Assembly (NCBI GenBank): GCA_024742875.1
Contig: JANSXP010000003.1
Location: 124,001-188,000, forward strand
Direction: 5' to 3'
Length of the DNA: 64,000 nucleotides
Source: Planctomycetaceae bacterium
Lineage (GTDB): Bacteria; Planctomycetota; Planctomycetia; Planctomycetales; Planctomycetaceae
Positions 53,133-61,228 of this stretch are shown here, in pieces (positions within the stretch are counted from its first letter, which is position 1; every line of letters begins with the position of its first letter). Below the pieces are notes generated by a model. That model was not told where the DNA came from. It did not search any database and was given only the letters and a program-made list of their open reading frames with translations. The position numbers and the translations under genes are program-made.

Positions 53133-54686
53133 TCAGCCGCCCGACTTCTCATCGTCTTCCAGCGGCCGGCTGCCCTCAAACGGCCCCCACAAGACTCTCT
53201 GTGGGTATTCTTTCGCATCTTTGTAGGCGGCGGGACGATAATTGGGATTGGGCCGTGGTATTCGCGCCCCGACATGATCGAAGTAATCCATCATCTCACC
53301 AAACAGGCGTTTGTGCGTCTGCTGTGCTGCGGGCGCGATGTTGTGCACTTCACCGCGATCCGCCTGCAGGTCAAACAGCATGGGAATGTCGGGACGTTCG
53401 TAAAAGTGCAGCAGCTTGAAGTGACCGGACACCACGGCCGAATGTGGCATGCTGGTGCGATAATGCGGATAGTGAAAATAGAGATTGCGGTCTAAGAACG
53501 CGGAGGCAGGTGTCTGCCCGGCCAACATCGCGGCCAGGCTCACGCCATCGATATTCGGCAGCGCCGCCGGATCGCCGCCCGCCCAGTCGACGAAGGTCGG
53601 CAGCAGATCGTAGTTAACCACGTTGGCAGTAAACACTGACCCTGCTTTGATGCCAGGTCCCCGCACAATCATCGGCACCCGAATTCCTCCCTGCCAGACC
53701 CACCACTTGGCCGCGTGATGCGGCTGCGTGAATCCCTCAGTCAGCTGCAGTTCTTTGTGCCGATAGCCATTGTCAGAAATCAGGACCACATATGTGCTGT
53801 CAGCGATCCCCAATGCGCGGATCCGATCCAGCACCGCACCAATGCGGCCATCCAGATCTTCGGCCATACCCAGCCAGATCGCCGGGTCCTCTTTCCGCCG
53901 TACGGTCCCGGCCGTTTTTCCGATCTTCCTGTAATAGGCCTGCACCAGCGGGTGCCGGACATACTTTTCGCGGGTAGCGGGCAGGCATTCACGACCAGCG
54001 TGCATCGCGTAGTGGGAAATCTGCAGATAAAACGGCTGGTCCGCCTGGGCCTGCTCACTCATAAATCGCAGCGCCCGGTCCGTCACACTAAACATCAGCT
54101 TGGGATCCGTCAGGTCATCCGGCAACCGCTGCCCCGCGTCTTTGGGCAGCGTATTGCCCGGACTGTTGCTGGTGTCGCCATCATGCAACACGTAGCCTTC
54201 CTCGCCGGGATCCCCACGCATATGCCACTTGCCGATGTGTGCGCTGACATAGCCCAGCGGCTTCAGCGCCTCAGGGATGGTCACCGTGTCCGGGTCGATC
54301 GTCATGTCCGAAACGCACGGAATCACGGGGAAGTCCGGATAGCCCTTTTCATCGAATTCCGCTTGCCCCCGATCGTTCATGAAGACAGTAAACCCGTTGC
54401 GTGGCGAAGACTGTCCCGTCTGCACACACACGCGAGACGGAGAACACTGCGGAGAAGCATACGCGCTGGTAAACTTCATGCCCTCGCGCGCCAGCCGCTC
54501 CACATTGGGCATCTGCACCACCGGCATACGCGAATTGGGAGCCCGCTCATCCATCGCCACGGGGGATCCGTTCCACGCCCAGTCATCGATCAACAACAGG
54601 ACGATGTTGGGCTTGTGCTCTGTGGCGACGCACGTACTGCCGCTTATCAGCGCTGCCAGCCAGAGAAAGGTGATCCGTTTTTTCAT
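53133..54686 (-). CDS. Exported sulfatase
   Basis: 517 residues with a signal peptide ending near residue 22. The formylglycine signature is C81-[16 protein letters not shown] is the N-terminal metal site, and [10 protein letters not shown] the C-terminal one. G-K-W-H-M-R-G-D fits the K/H active-site segment. It is convergent with the heme gene and divergent from the next sulfatase. A polysaccharide sulfate ester is the expected substrate. Confidence 0.92.
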   Translation of the reverse strand: MKKRITFLWLAALISGSTCVATEHKPNIVLLLIDDWAWNGSPVAMDERAPNSRMPVVQMPNVERLAREGMKFTSAYASPQCSPSRVCVQTGQSSPRNGFTVFMNDRGQAEFDEKGYPDFPVIPCVSDMTIDPDTVTIPEALKPLGYVSAHIGKWHMRGDPGEEGYVLHDGDTSNSPGNTLPKDAGQRLPDDLTDPKLMFSVTDRALRFMSEQAQADQPFYLQISHYAMHAGRECLPATREKYVRHPLVQAYYRKIGKTAGTVRRKEDPAIWLGMAEDLDGRIGAVLDRIRALGIADSTYVVLISDNGYRHKELQLTEGFTQPHHAAKWWVWQGGIRVPMIVRGPGIKAGSVFTANVVNYDLLPTFVDWAGGDPAALPNIDGVSLAAMLAGQTPASAFLDRNLYFHYPHYRTSMPHSAVVSGHFKLLHFYERPDIPMLFDLQADRGEVHNIAPAAQQTHKRLFGEMMDYFDHVGARIPRPNPNYRPAAYKDAKEYPQRVLWGPFEGSRPLEDDEKSGG

Positions 54687-54943
54687 CAGTCGTCTGCTCC
54701 CGCCTGGTCGGTGGATTGTGTCTTTGACACTGCCGATCGAGGACAGATTTCGTTAGCACAAACCTGATCAGAATGATGAGAATCGCCTGCAGCGTGCTTT
54801 CGCGGTCCACAAATGAAGGCTCGCAAGTGGAGGCCGGCGAACTGCGGGCACGGCGGTTCTCAGATCACCCTACTTGCGGATCATCGCGGGCAGGCCTAAA
54901 AACAGGGCTGCCGATGCCGTCAACCAGTCCGTGCGAGGTGTAT

Positions 54944-56464
54944 ATGCCTGCCCCAACATCATGCAGCAGCGACCTGATCGCCATAGACAGTCCTTCCCCC
55001 CGTCGCCGCACCGTATTTCGCTGGCTGCTGTCGGCCTGCTGCCTGCTGATCACCGTCTCAGCAACATCGGCCTCCGTCCGGCCTGCCAATAACAGGCGCC
55101 CCCCCAACATCATCCTTGTCATGGCGGATGATCAGGGCTGGGGCGATACGCACTACAACGGGCACCCGTTCGTCCGCACGCCCGCGCTGGATGCCATGGC
55201 GGCCGAGGCGTTTGTCTTTGATCGGTTTTATGCGGCTGCCCCCGTTTGCTCGCCCACGCGTGCCAGCGTCATGACGGGCCGGCACCCGATTCGCACAAAG
55301 GTCACCAACCACGGACGGTACATGCGGCCGCACGAGCAAACGATTGCAGAAACGCTCAGGGCGGCCGGCTATGTGACGGGCATGTTTGGCAAAGTTCATC
55401 TGGGCTCCGGTCAGCCGGACTCCCCCTGCAATCCCGGGGGCATGGGATTTGACGAGTGGGTCATCGGCCTGAATTTCTACGACAACGATCCCTACCTGAG
55501 CCGCAACGGCACGATTGAACACCGCAAAGGCAAAGGGAGCGTTCTGGCGATGGACGACGCGATCGACTTTTTACGGCGGCACAAAGAAGGCGAACAGCCC
55601 GTCTTTGCGGTAGTGTGGTTCCCGTCTCCTCATGATCCTCATCAGGAAGTGCCCGAGGGGCCCTCACTTTACGACGGTGAAAAACAGGCGGGCTATTATC
55701 GTGAAATCACGCTGCTGGATGAGCAGATGGGCAGGCTGCGACGGACACTGAAGGATCTGGAAATTGCCGAGAACACCATCCTGTGGTACTGCAGCGACAA
55801 CGGAGGTCTGAATGAGGCCACATCCGGTGGACGGAAGAAGAAGGGCAGCATTTACGAAGGCGGCCTGCGCGTTCCGTCTGTCATCGAGTGGCCCGCCGGC
55901 CAACTGCACGGTCGCACGTCTGTGCCGGCATGGACGTGCGACATCCTGCCGACAGTCCTGGCGCTGGCAAACGTGAAAACAAAACTGCCGCATTCACTGG
56001 ACGGTACCGACATCAGCCCCATCATCACCGGGCAGGCTGATCAGCGCAGCCGCCCCATGGGATTTTGGCACAACCTCCAGCCGGGGCAGGCCACCTGGAG
56101 TGATCGCATTCAGAAAGCGATCCTGGAAAAGCAGCAGACCGATGCCCCATTGCCGCACAACGCCCAGCGAATGGCGAAGGATGTGGACGAGTTTCCTCAG
56201 TTCCCGGAAACAACGGCCAAAGGACACGCCGCCTGGACTGACTGGCCGTGGAAACTGCATCGCATCAACGGCTCAGAATACGAGCTGTACCATCTGGTCG
56301 ATGACCCCATGGAGTCACGGAACCTGGCAGCCAGCCCCGAGCAACAACGGCGCGTGACCATCATGAAAAGGCAGTTGGACAAGTGGATGCGTTCGGTCAT
56401 TCGCAGCCTTAACGGCGCAGACTATGACGGCGCAGACTATGACGGCGCACGCGTTCAAAGATAG
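54944..56464 (+). CDS. Exported sulfatase
   Basis: 506 residues from the ATG at 54944; in-frame ATGs at 54773 and 54914 give longer versions without a signal at the terminus. R-R-R-T-V-F-R-W followed by a hydrophobic segment forms an export signal. The signature is C102-S-P-T-R. Metal sites are I-L-V-M-A-D-D-Q-G-W-G-D and W-Y-C-S-D-N-G-G-L-N, and the K/H segment is F-G-K-V-H-L-G-S. The C-terminus carries a short tandem repeat G-A-D-Y-D (12-bp units near 56416-56440). It is probably a polysaccharide sulfatase. Confidence 0.9.
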   Translation: MPAPTSCSSDLIAIDSPSPRRRTVFRWLLSACCLLITVSATSASVRPANNRRPPNIILVMADDQGWGDTHYNGHPFVRTPALDAMAAEAFVFDRFYAAAPVCSPTRASVMTGRHPIRTKVTNHGRYMRPHEQTIAETLRAAGYVTGMFGKVHLGSGQPDSPCNPGGMGFDEWVIGLNFYDNDPYLSRNGTIEHRKGKGSVLAMDDAIDFLRRHKEGEQPVFAVVWFPSPHDPHQEVPEGPSLYDGEKQAGYYREITLLDEQMGRLRRTLKDLEIAENTILWYCSDNGGLNEATSGGRKKKGSIYEGGLRVPSVIEWPAGQLHGRTSVPAWTCDILPTVLALANVKTKLPHSLDGTDISPIITGQADQRSRPMGFWHNLQPGQATWSDRIQKAILEKQQTDAPLPHNAQRMAKDVDEFPQFPETTAKGHAAWTDWPWKLHRINGSEYELYHLVDDPMESRNLAASPEQQRRVTIMKRQLDKWMRSVIRSLNGADYDGADYDGARVQR

Positions 56465-56507
56465 ACCGTCCGGCAACAGCAAAGACAGAAGATCCGGCGT
56501 TGACCGA

Positions 56508-56918
56508 TCAGGATCCTGGATAGGTGGGCGGGAAGATTTGATCGAGGCTTCTGAAGAGCCCAAGCAACTTGTCACGCGCCCAGCCTTCCTCCAGAACAGA
56601 TTTGAAGGTGTGATCCAAAAAGACGGCGGCATCAGCACCAAACGCCCAGATGGACACGCCCAGCAGGCCAAATGCCAGGGTGGGCACGAGACACTGCAGC
56701 AGCAGATCGGCGACTTTGTCGAGTACGCCGGACGAGTACTGTGGTCGCTCATACAGGCGTCGAATGGCCACTTCCCTGGTCAGGAGTCGCAGCGCATCGA
56801 CTGAATCGAGTGCCTGCAGTTCCGGCGGTCCGGTGTCAACGGAGCGTCCCTTGGCGTACGTCCCCACAAGAAGATCCAATTGCCGATCAGTCAGTGTTCT
56901 TACGCCACATGTATTCAT
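56508..56918 (-). CDS. Small hypothetical membrane protein
   Basis: 136 residues from the ATG ending at 56918. Residues about 10-75 are polar with a helical L-T-D-R-Q-L-D-L-L-V segment. One hydrophobic helix of about 25 residues follows (around residues 82-108), and the tail is soluble. No family was recognised. It is convergent with the sulfatase gene, and coding likelihood is moderate. Confidence 0.45.
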   Translation of the reverse strand: MNTCGVRTLTDRQLDLLVGTYAKGRSVDTGPPELQALDSVDALRLLTREVAIRRLYERPQYSSGVLDKVADLLLQCLVPTLAFGLLGVSIWAFGADAAVFLDHTFKSVLEEGWARDKLLGLFRSLDQIFPPTYPGS

Positions 56919-57422
56919 GCTACCCCCCACGACATTCCCAAAGCCCATCACTGTTGGCTGTCGGAATCGGTTTTTCCATCGTGAGTGAGGCTGCCCACTT
57001 CGGAACTAGTGTTATCCCCAGGCAGAATTCCGGTGGTTCGGTTCTTCCTGACGGTGGTTCCCGTGACAGCGACTAATGCGGTTGCAGATTTGGGAATGAG
57101 AAGTCGTCATCGGGCAATGGCCGACGCTCCACCACAAGGGTCGCGGGAGAATCGATCCTGTTCGAACGCCAGGGGATGCCTGCGAAGCAGTGGAAACAAT
57201 TCACGGGACGTCGAGCCGGAAATCTGAAAGTGAGAGTGATACTTCAAAACCGTCGTTCAATCGTGCCGGAATTACCGGAAGACTTATGGGTAGAAACACT
57301 ATACGCATGACTTCCAACTTGCCGTCCCCCAACCAGCACGTAGCTTTTCCACGGTGGAGAGTCCCACCGGTACTTCTTCGAACTCCACTTTTCTCGTCCT
57401 CGATTTTACCTGGAGTGCTGAT
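56919..57422. other. 500 bases without a supported gene
   Basis: No frame with a credible start or motif was seen, and no repeat or RNA was recognised. It should contain the promoter of the PEP-CTERM-like gene at 57423 and of the membrane protein on the other strand. Confidence 0.45.
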
Positions 57423-58151
57423 ATGCGACGGCCACTTGCTGCGACTTTGACGTCCATCTGCCTGACGTCCTCTGTTGCCGCGGACACGATCGATTTTGAG
57501 AACGCGGCCGACTACGGCGGAGATGATGCCGTGATCACGGCGGACTACTTTGCCAGTTATGGACTCACAGTCACCGCGTATTCAGGGAAAAAAGAGTCAT
57601 CAGCCAGCCTGACCGAGCTGACGTTTGAAGCGACTGGCAGGGATGGCACGGATGCGTTTCACAGCGGCAATTCGATCGACACACCCAACGCAGGAGACAT
57701 GGGCAACTACTTCCTGAAAGCCGGAGTGACCGGCCGGGACACATGGACGTCAAAATACTTCAATATGTCGATCGACTACGACCAGGCCGCATCAGCTGCC
57801 TCCGCCCAGATCTGGGACATCGATCGGCAGGAGCAGTACAAGGTGACAGCGTTTGATGCCAACGGCACAGCTTTGGCCTCCCTCACCAGCCCCAGTGGTG
57901 GCCTGGACGGCGAAGCATGGGTCTGGGCATTTGACATGGACGAGGATCTCATCACGAAAATTGACATTGAGTTTGTCGGCCGATCGACAATGCAGGGGTT
58001 TGCACTGGATAACTTTCAGTTCACATCAGGAGCCAGAGGACACGCAGCGCCCGTGCCACCTTCCGTCGCGCTGGGTATGGCCGGACTTGGTGGTACGGCC
58101 TGGATGAGACGGCGGCAGCGGCTGAAACAAAATCGTACAGCGGAAGCCTGA
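57423..58151 (+). CDS. Exported beta-rich protein with PEP-CTERM-like C-terminus
   Basis: 242 residues from the ATG at 57423, followed by a signal peptide ending S-V-A-A-D. The mature part is beta-rich with D-x-E-N at its start and F-A-L-D-N-F-Q-F near the end, like extracellular PEP-CTERM lectin-like domains. The C-terminus is A-P-V-P-P-S-V-A-L-G-M-A-G-L-G-G followed by W-M-R-R-R-Q-R, which has the tripartite layout of a sorting signal: Pro motif, hydrophobic helix, basic cluster. The usual V-P-E-P is V-P-P here. An exosortase would be needed elsewhere in the genome. Confidence 0.65.
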   Translation: MRRPLAATLTSICLTSSVAADTIDFENAADYGGDDAVITADYFASYGLTVTAYSGKKESSASLTELTFEATGRDGTDAFHSGNSIDTPNAGDMGNYFLKAGVTGRDTWTSKYFNMSIDYDQAASAASAQIWDIDRQEQYKVTAFDANGTALASLTSPSGGLDGEAWVWAFDMDEDLITKIDIEFVGRSTMQGFALDNFQFTSGARGHAAPVPPSVALGMAGLGGTAWMRRRQRLKQNRTAEA

Positions 58152-58225
58152 ATATTCCGCGCCGGCACGCCGATGACGGCACCAGGCAACACGCCGCGGC
58201 AATGTCGCACGCCGGAACCGATCGC

Positions 58226-59770
58226 TCAGGGAGCCAACCGCTTCCGCCGACTTTCTTCCGTCTTGCGTGCCGGCATGCTGGCTCCCACGGCTGCCCGCCA
58301 GTCGTGCAGTTGCTGCCTGAGTCGAAGCACCTGCTCCGGCTCCCTGTCCGCCAGATCCACGCGTTCGCCCGCGTCTGCGTTGAGATCGAACAACTGTACT
58401 GTGCCGTTTTCAAAGTACTCGATGAGCTTATAGCGTCCATCACGAACGGCGCCATTCGGACTTTGATAGCCGTGATTGCTGTAATGCGGGAAGTGCCAGA
58501 ACACGGGTCCTCGCTCGTATGGCTTAGCCCGCAGTGCGGCAACAAAACTGCGGCCATCGACATGCTGCTCGGGCAGCAGGGGCAGCCCCAGCATCTGAAG
58601 CAGTGTGGGGTAATAGTCCGTCCCGGTCACAATCGCGTCTGACACGCTGTCGGGTCGAATTTGCCCCGGCCAGTGGACAATCAGGGGCACGCGAATGCCG
58701 CCTTCGTAATTCCAGCCCTTAGCGCCCCGCAACGGCAGATTGGACGTGGAGAATCGTGAATCGAGCTCCTGACGCGGGTGGCCCACCCCACGATACTGGT
58801 TCGATGCCGCCATGCCGCCGTTGTCACCTGTGAAGACAATGATCGTATTGTCGGCCAGTTCAAGCTGCTTCAGTCGGGTCCGAATTCGACCCAGACTTTC
58901 GTCCACGGCTTCCACCATGGCGGCGAACTGCACGTTGTCCTGCCGCTGTTTCACCCACCAGACGCGGGCCGCCTGGTGAGCGGCCTGTTCATCGCCGACC
59001 ATCAGTGACTGCAGTTGCTCAGGCGTGATCGCCGCAGAGTCCGGATTGGCTTCAAGAACAAATTCGGGGCCATCGCTCTCCGGCAGTGTGGCCAGTTTCC
59101 GTTCGTACTTCTGCACGAGGTCTTTGCGGCCCTGGATGGGGTCGTGCACAGCAAAGTGCTCCAAATGAACGAAAAAGGGCTGATGCTGATGGCGTTCGAT
59201 AAAATCAATCGCAGCGTCTGTCAGTTTGTCGGTGAAGTAATCTCCGTTCTTTGCCGGCAGCTTTCTGGTGTACTGCGGCGAAAAGGGATAATAGTAGGAC
59301 CGCACCCACCCGGTGATCGCTTCATTAAAACCATACGTTGTGGGATCGCGATTCAGATGAGCCTTGCCAAAATTGGCCGTGGCATAGCCGTGCCGTCGAA
59401 GCGTTTCGGCCAGCGTGATTTCCTCCGCAGGCAGGGCCCGCACCCGCTGGGCGCTGTGCAGCGTTTCATAATCCCGTTCCGGTCGGCCGCCGAGCCAGTC
59501 CGTCAGCTGCAGTCGCGCCGGATACTTGCCCGTGAGAATACTTGCGCGGCTGGGGGAACACACGTGGCACGTGGCGTAAGCATTGTCAAACTTCATCCCG
59601 TCTCTGGCGAGCGCATCCACGGCGCGCGTTTCGTAAAACGTACTGCCGTAGCAGCCGATGTCCCGCTGCCCCAGATCATCCACGAGAAAAAACACGACGT
59701 TGGGTGGTCGTTCCGCCTGGAGGACGGGACACCACAACAGCAACAGGACGACACACAGTCGTTTTGACAT
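58226..59770 (-). CDS. Exported sulfatase
   Basis: 514 residues from the ATG ending at 59770, with AAGGTGG before it and a signal peptide ending near residue 19. The signature is C71-S-P-S-R. Metal sites are V-V-F-F-L-V-D-D-L-G-Q-R-D and V-F-T-G-D-N-G-G-M-A, and the K/H segment is F-G-K-A-H-L-N. The ordering matches arylsulfatase A-like enzymes. It is followed upstream by DUF1552 and DUF1588-type genes on the same strand with a 46-bp gap, a context often seen for planctomycete sulfatases. Confidence 0.92.
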   Translation of the reverse strand: MSKRLCVVLLLLWCPVLQAERPPNVVFFLVDDLGQRDIGCYGSTFYETRAVDALARDGMKFDNAYATCHVCSPSRASILTGKYPARLQLTDWLGGRPERDYETLHSAQRVRALPAEEITLAETLRRHGYATANFGKAHLNRDPTTYGFNEAITGWVRSYYYPFSPQYTRKLPAKNGDYFTDKLTDAAIDFIERHQHQPFFVHLEHFAVHDPIQGRKDLVQKYERKLATLPESDGPEFVLEANPDSAAITPEQLQSLMVGDEQAAHQAARVWWVKQRQDNVQFAAMVEAVDESLGRIRTRLKQLELADNTIIVFTGDNGGMAASNQYRGVGHPRQELDSRFSTSNLPLRGAKGWNYEGGIRVPLIVHWPGQIRPDSVSDAIVTGTDYYPTLLQMLGLPLLPEQHVDGRSFVAALRAKPYERGPVFWHFPHYSNHGYQSPNGAVRDGRYKLIEYFENGTVQLFDLNADAGERVDLADREPEQVLRLRQQLHDWRAAVGASMPARKTEESRRKRLAP

Positions 59771-59816
59771 CGGCCACCTTTTCGTCACTAAGAACACACG
59801 GAACCGGGCAGACAGC

Positions 59817-61226
59817 TTACATGAGAAATCGATCAATCGCTCCTGTCTGATCCAGGCGGTTGCGCTGCATGGTCAGATCCAGATCGCCGTAGTGCGCGAT
59901 GGGATTGCCGCAGGCATTCAGCAGTGTGGTGTACCAGTTGCTCAGGGTCTTGTGCCCCTTTGTTCCGTGGAAAGGCAGCCGAATATAACGGCCGGCAATA
60001 TCCAGCCGGGAGTTGCGACCGGACATCACGATCATGGGCGCTTCGGTGTCCGGGCTGTGATGACCGGCGCCGGTTTCGGGCATGTAGACGATGGTCGTGT
60101 TATCGAACATTGTGCCGTCCGCCTCCGGAATCGCCTGCAGCCGATTCACCAGAGTGGCCACCTGCTTCATATGGTGCGTCTTGATGGCGTTGCGCATTTG
60201 GGCGGCCCCGGAAATCTGACCGCCGTGACCAATCTGGTGGATGCTCGTCTTCTGTCGATTCTCCGGCAGTGAGGTGATGTCGGTGCCCAGATCATCAATC
60301 GTGTAGGTCACCACGTTGGTCAGTCCGGACGCCAGCGCCGCCACGATAATGTCGGTGAATGCCGCCTGCTTTTGCGGCAGCGTCGCATTTTCTCCGCCGC
60401 CTGCATGCACCGGGTCGATGACTGGCAGGTGTGCCTTGATGCGTTCGCCCAGGGCAGCGATTTTCAGATTGCGATCACGAATCGACTGCAGAGAGTCCAC
60501 CTGATCACTGATTTTGAGGCGCTCATCGGCATGCAGGCCGCGCAGGCGACGCGTCTCCTGCTCGTGCAGATAGTCCAGCAGTGCACTGTCAGATTCCGCT
60601 TCGTCCGTATTGGTGACCGATTTGAACAGTTCCTGCCAGGCCGTCATGGGGTCGGCATAGCAGTAGTTGCGCTGCTTTGGCGCCGGCGCCGAATAGCCAG
60701 ACACAATCCCCGTGCGGTGATCACGCCCGTGGGGCACAGCCAGCGACATTTCCACATGGCCAAACGGCGAAGGAAACAGCCTGGCCAGTTCAAAATCCAC
60801 AGTGGCCCGCTTGATGTTTCCCAGGATATCGCGACCCGCCTTGTAGGCGCCCATGCAGCCGGAATACGAATAGTGCCCACCGCCACTGACCGACATGGAG
60901 ATGCCGTGCAGGATGGTCATGTGCTGTTTGTGGTCATCCAGCCCTTTGAGCCAGTCGGGCAGTTCGTGGCCGTCCAGATCCACATCAAACGCATTTTTCT
61001 CTTCATGCTGTTTCAACTGCTGGGCAGAAAACGAAGGCAGCCCAAACTGCGTGGTCAGATTTCCATTCGATTTTCGCACAAACACAAACCGGTGCGGCAG
61101 ATTGCCGGCCGGTCGGTTTTCCACGCGCGGTTCGTTGGCCCGCAAATGGTTGAAGCAGGGAGTAAGCGCCAGGCCCATCGTCCCCAGGGACGTTGTTTTG
61201 AGAAGTTCGCGTCGATTGATCAGCAT
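59817..61226 (-). CDS. DUF1552 protein, Tat-exported
   Basis: 469 residues with the twin-arginine signal I-N-R-R-E-L-L-K. Family marks are R-F-V-F-V-R-K-S-N-G near residue 46, I-L-H-G-I-S-M near 105, and V-Y-M-P-E-T-G-A-G-H-H-S in the C-terminal third. It is only distantly similar to the DUF1552 protein at 13753-14979. It starts two bases after the stop of the DUF1588-type gene, so the two are co-expressed. Confidence 0.88.
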   Translation of the reverse strand: MLINRRELLKTTSLGTMGLALTPCFNHLRANEPRVENRPAGNLPHRFVFVRKSNGNLTTQFGLPSFSAQQLKQHEEKNAFDVDLDGHELPDWLKGLDDHKQHMTILHGISMSVSGGGHYSYSGCMGAYKAGRDILGNIKRATVDFELARLFPSPFGHVEMSLAVPHGRDHRTGIVSGYSAPAPKQRNYCYADPMTAWQELFKSVTNTDEAESDSALLDYLHEQETRRLRGLHADERLKISDQVDSLQSIRDRNLKIAALGERIKAHLPVIDPVHAGGGENATLPQKQAAFTDIIVAALASGLTNVVTYTIDDLGTDITSLPENRQKTSIHQIGHGGQISGAAQMRNAIKTHHMKQVATLVNRLQAIPEADGTMFDNTTIVYMPETGAGHHSPDTEAPMIVMSGRNSRLDIAGRYIRLPFHGTKGHKTLSNWYTTLLNACGNPIAHYGDLDLTMQRNRLDQTGAIDRFLM

Positions 61227-61228
61227 CG

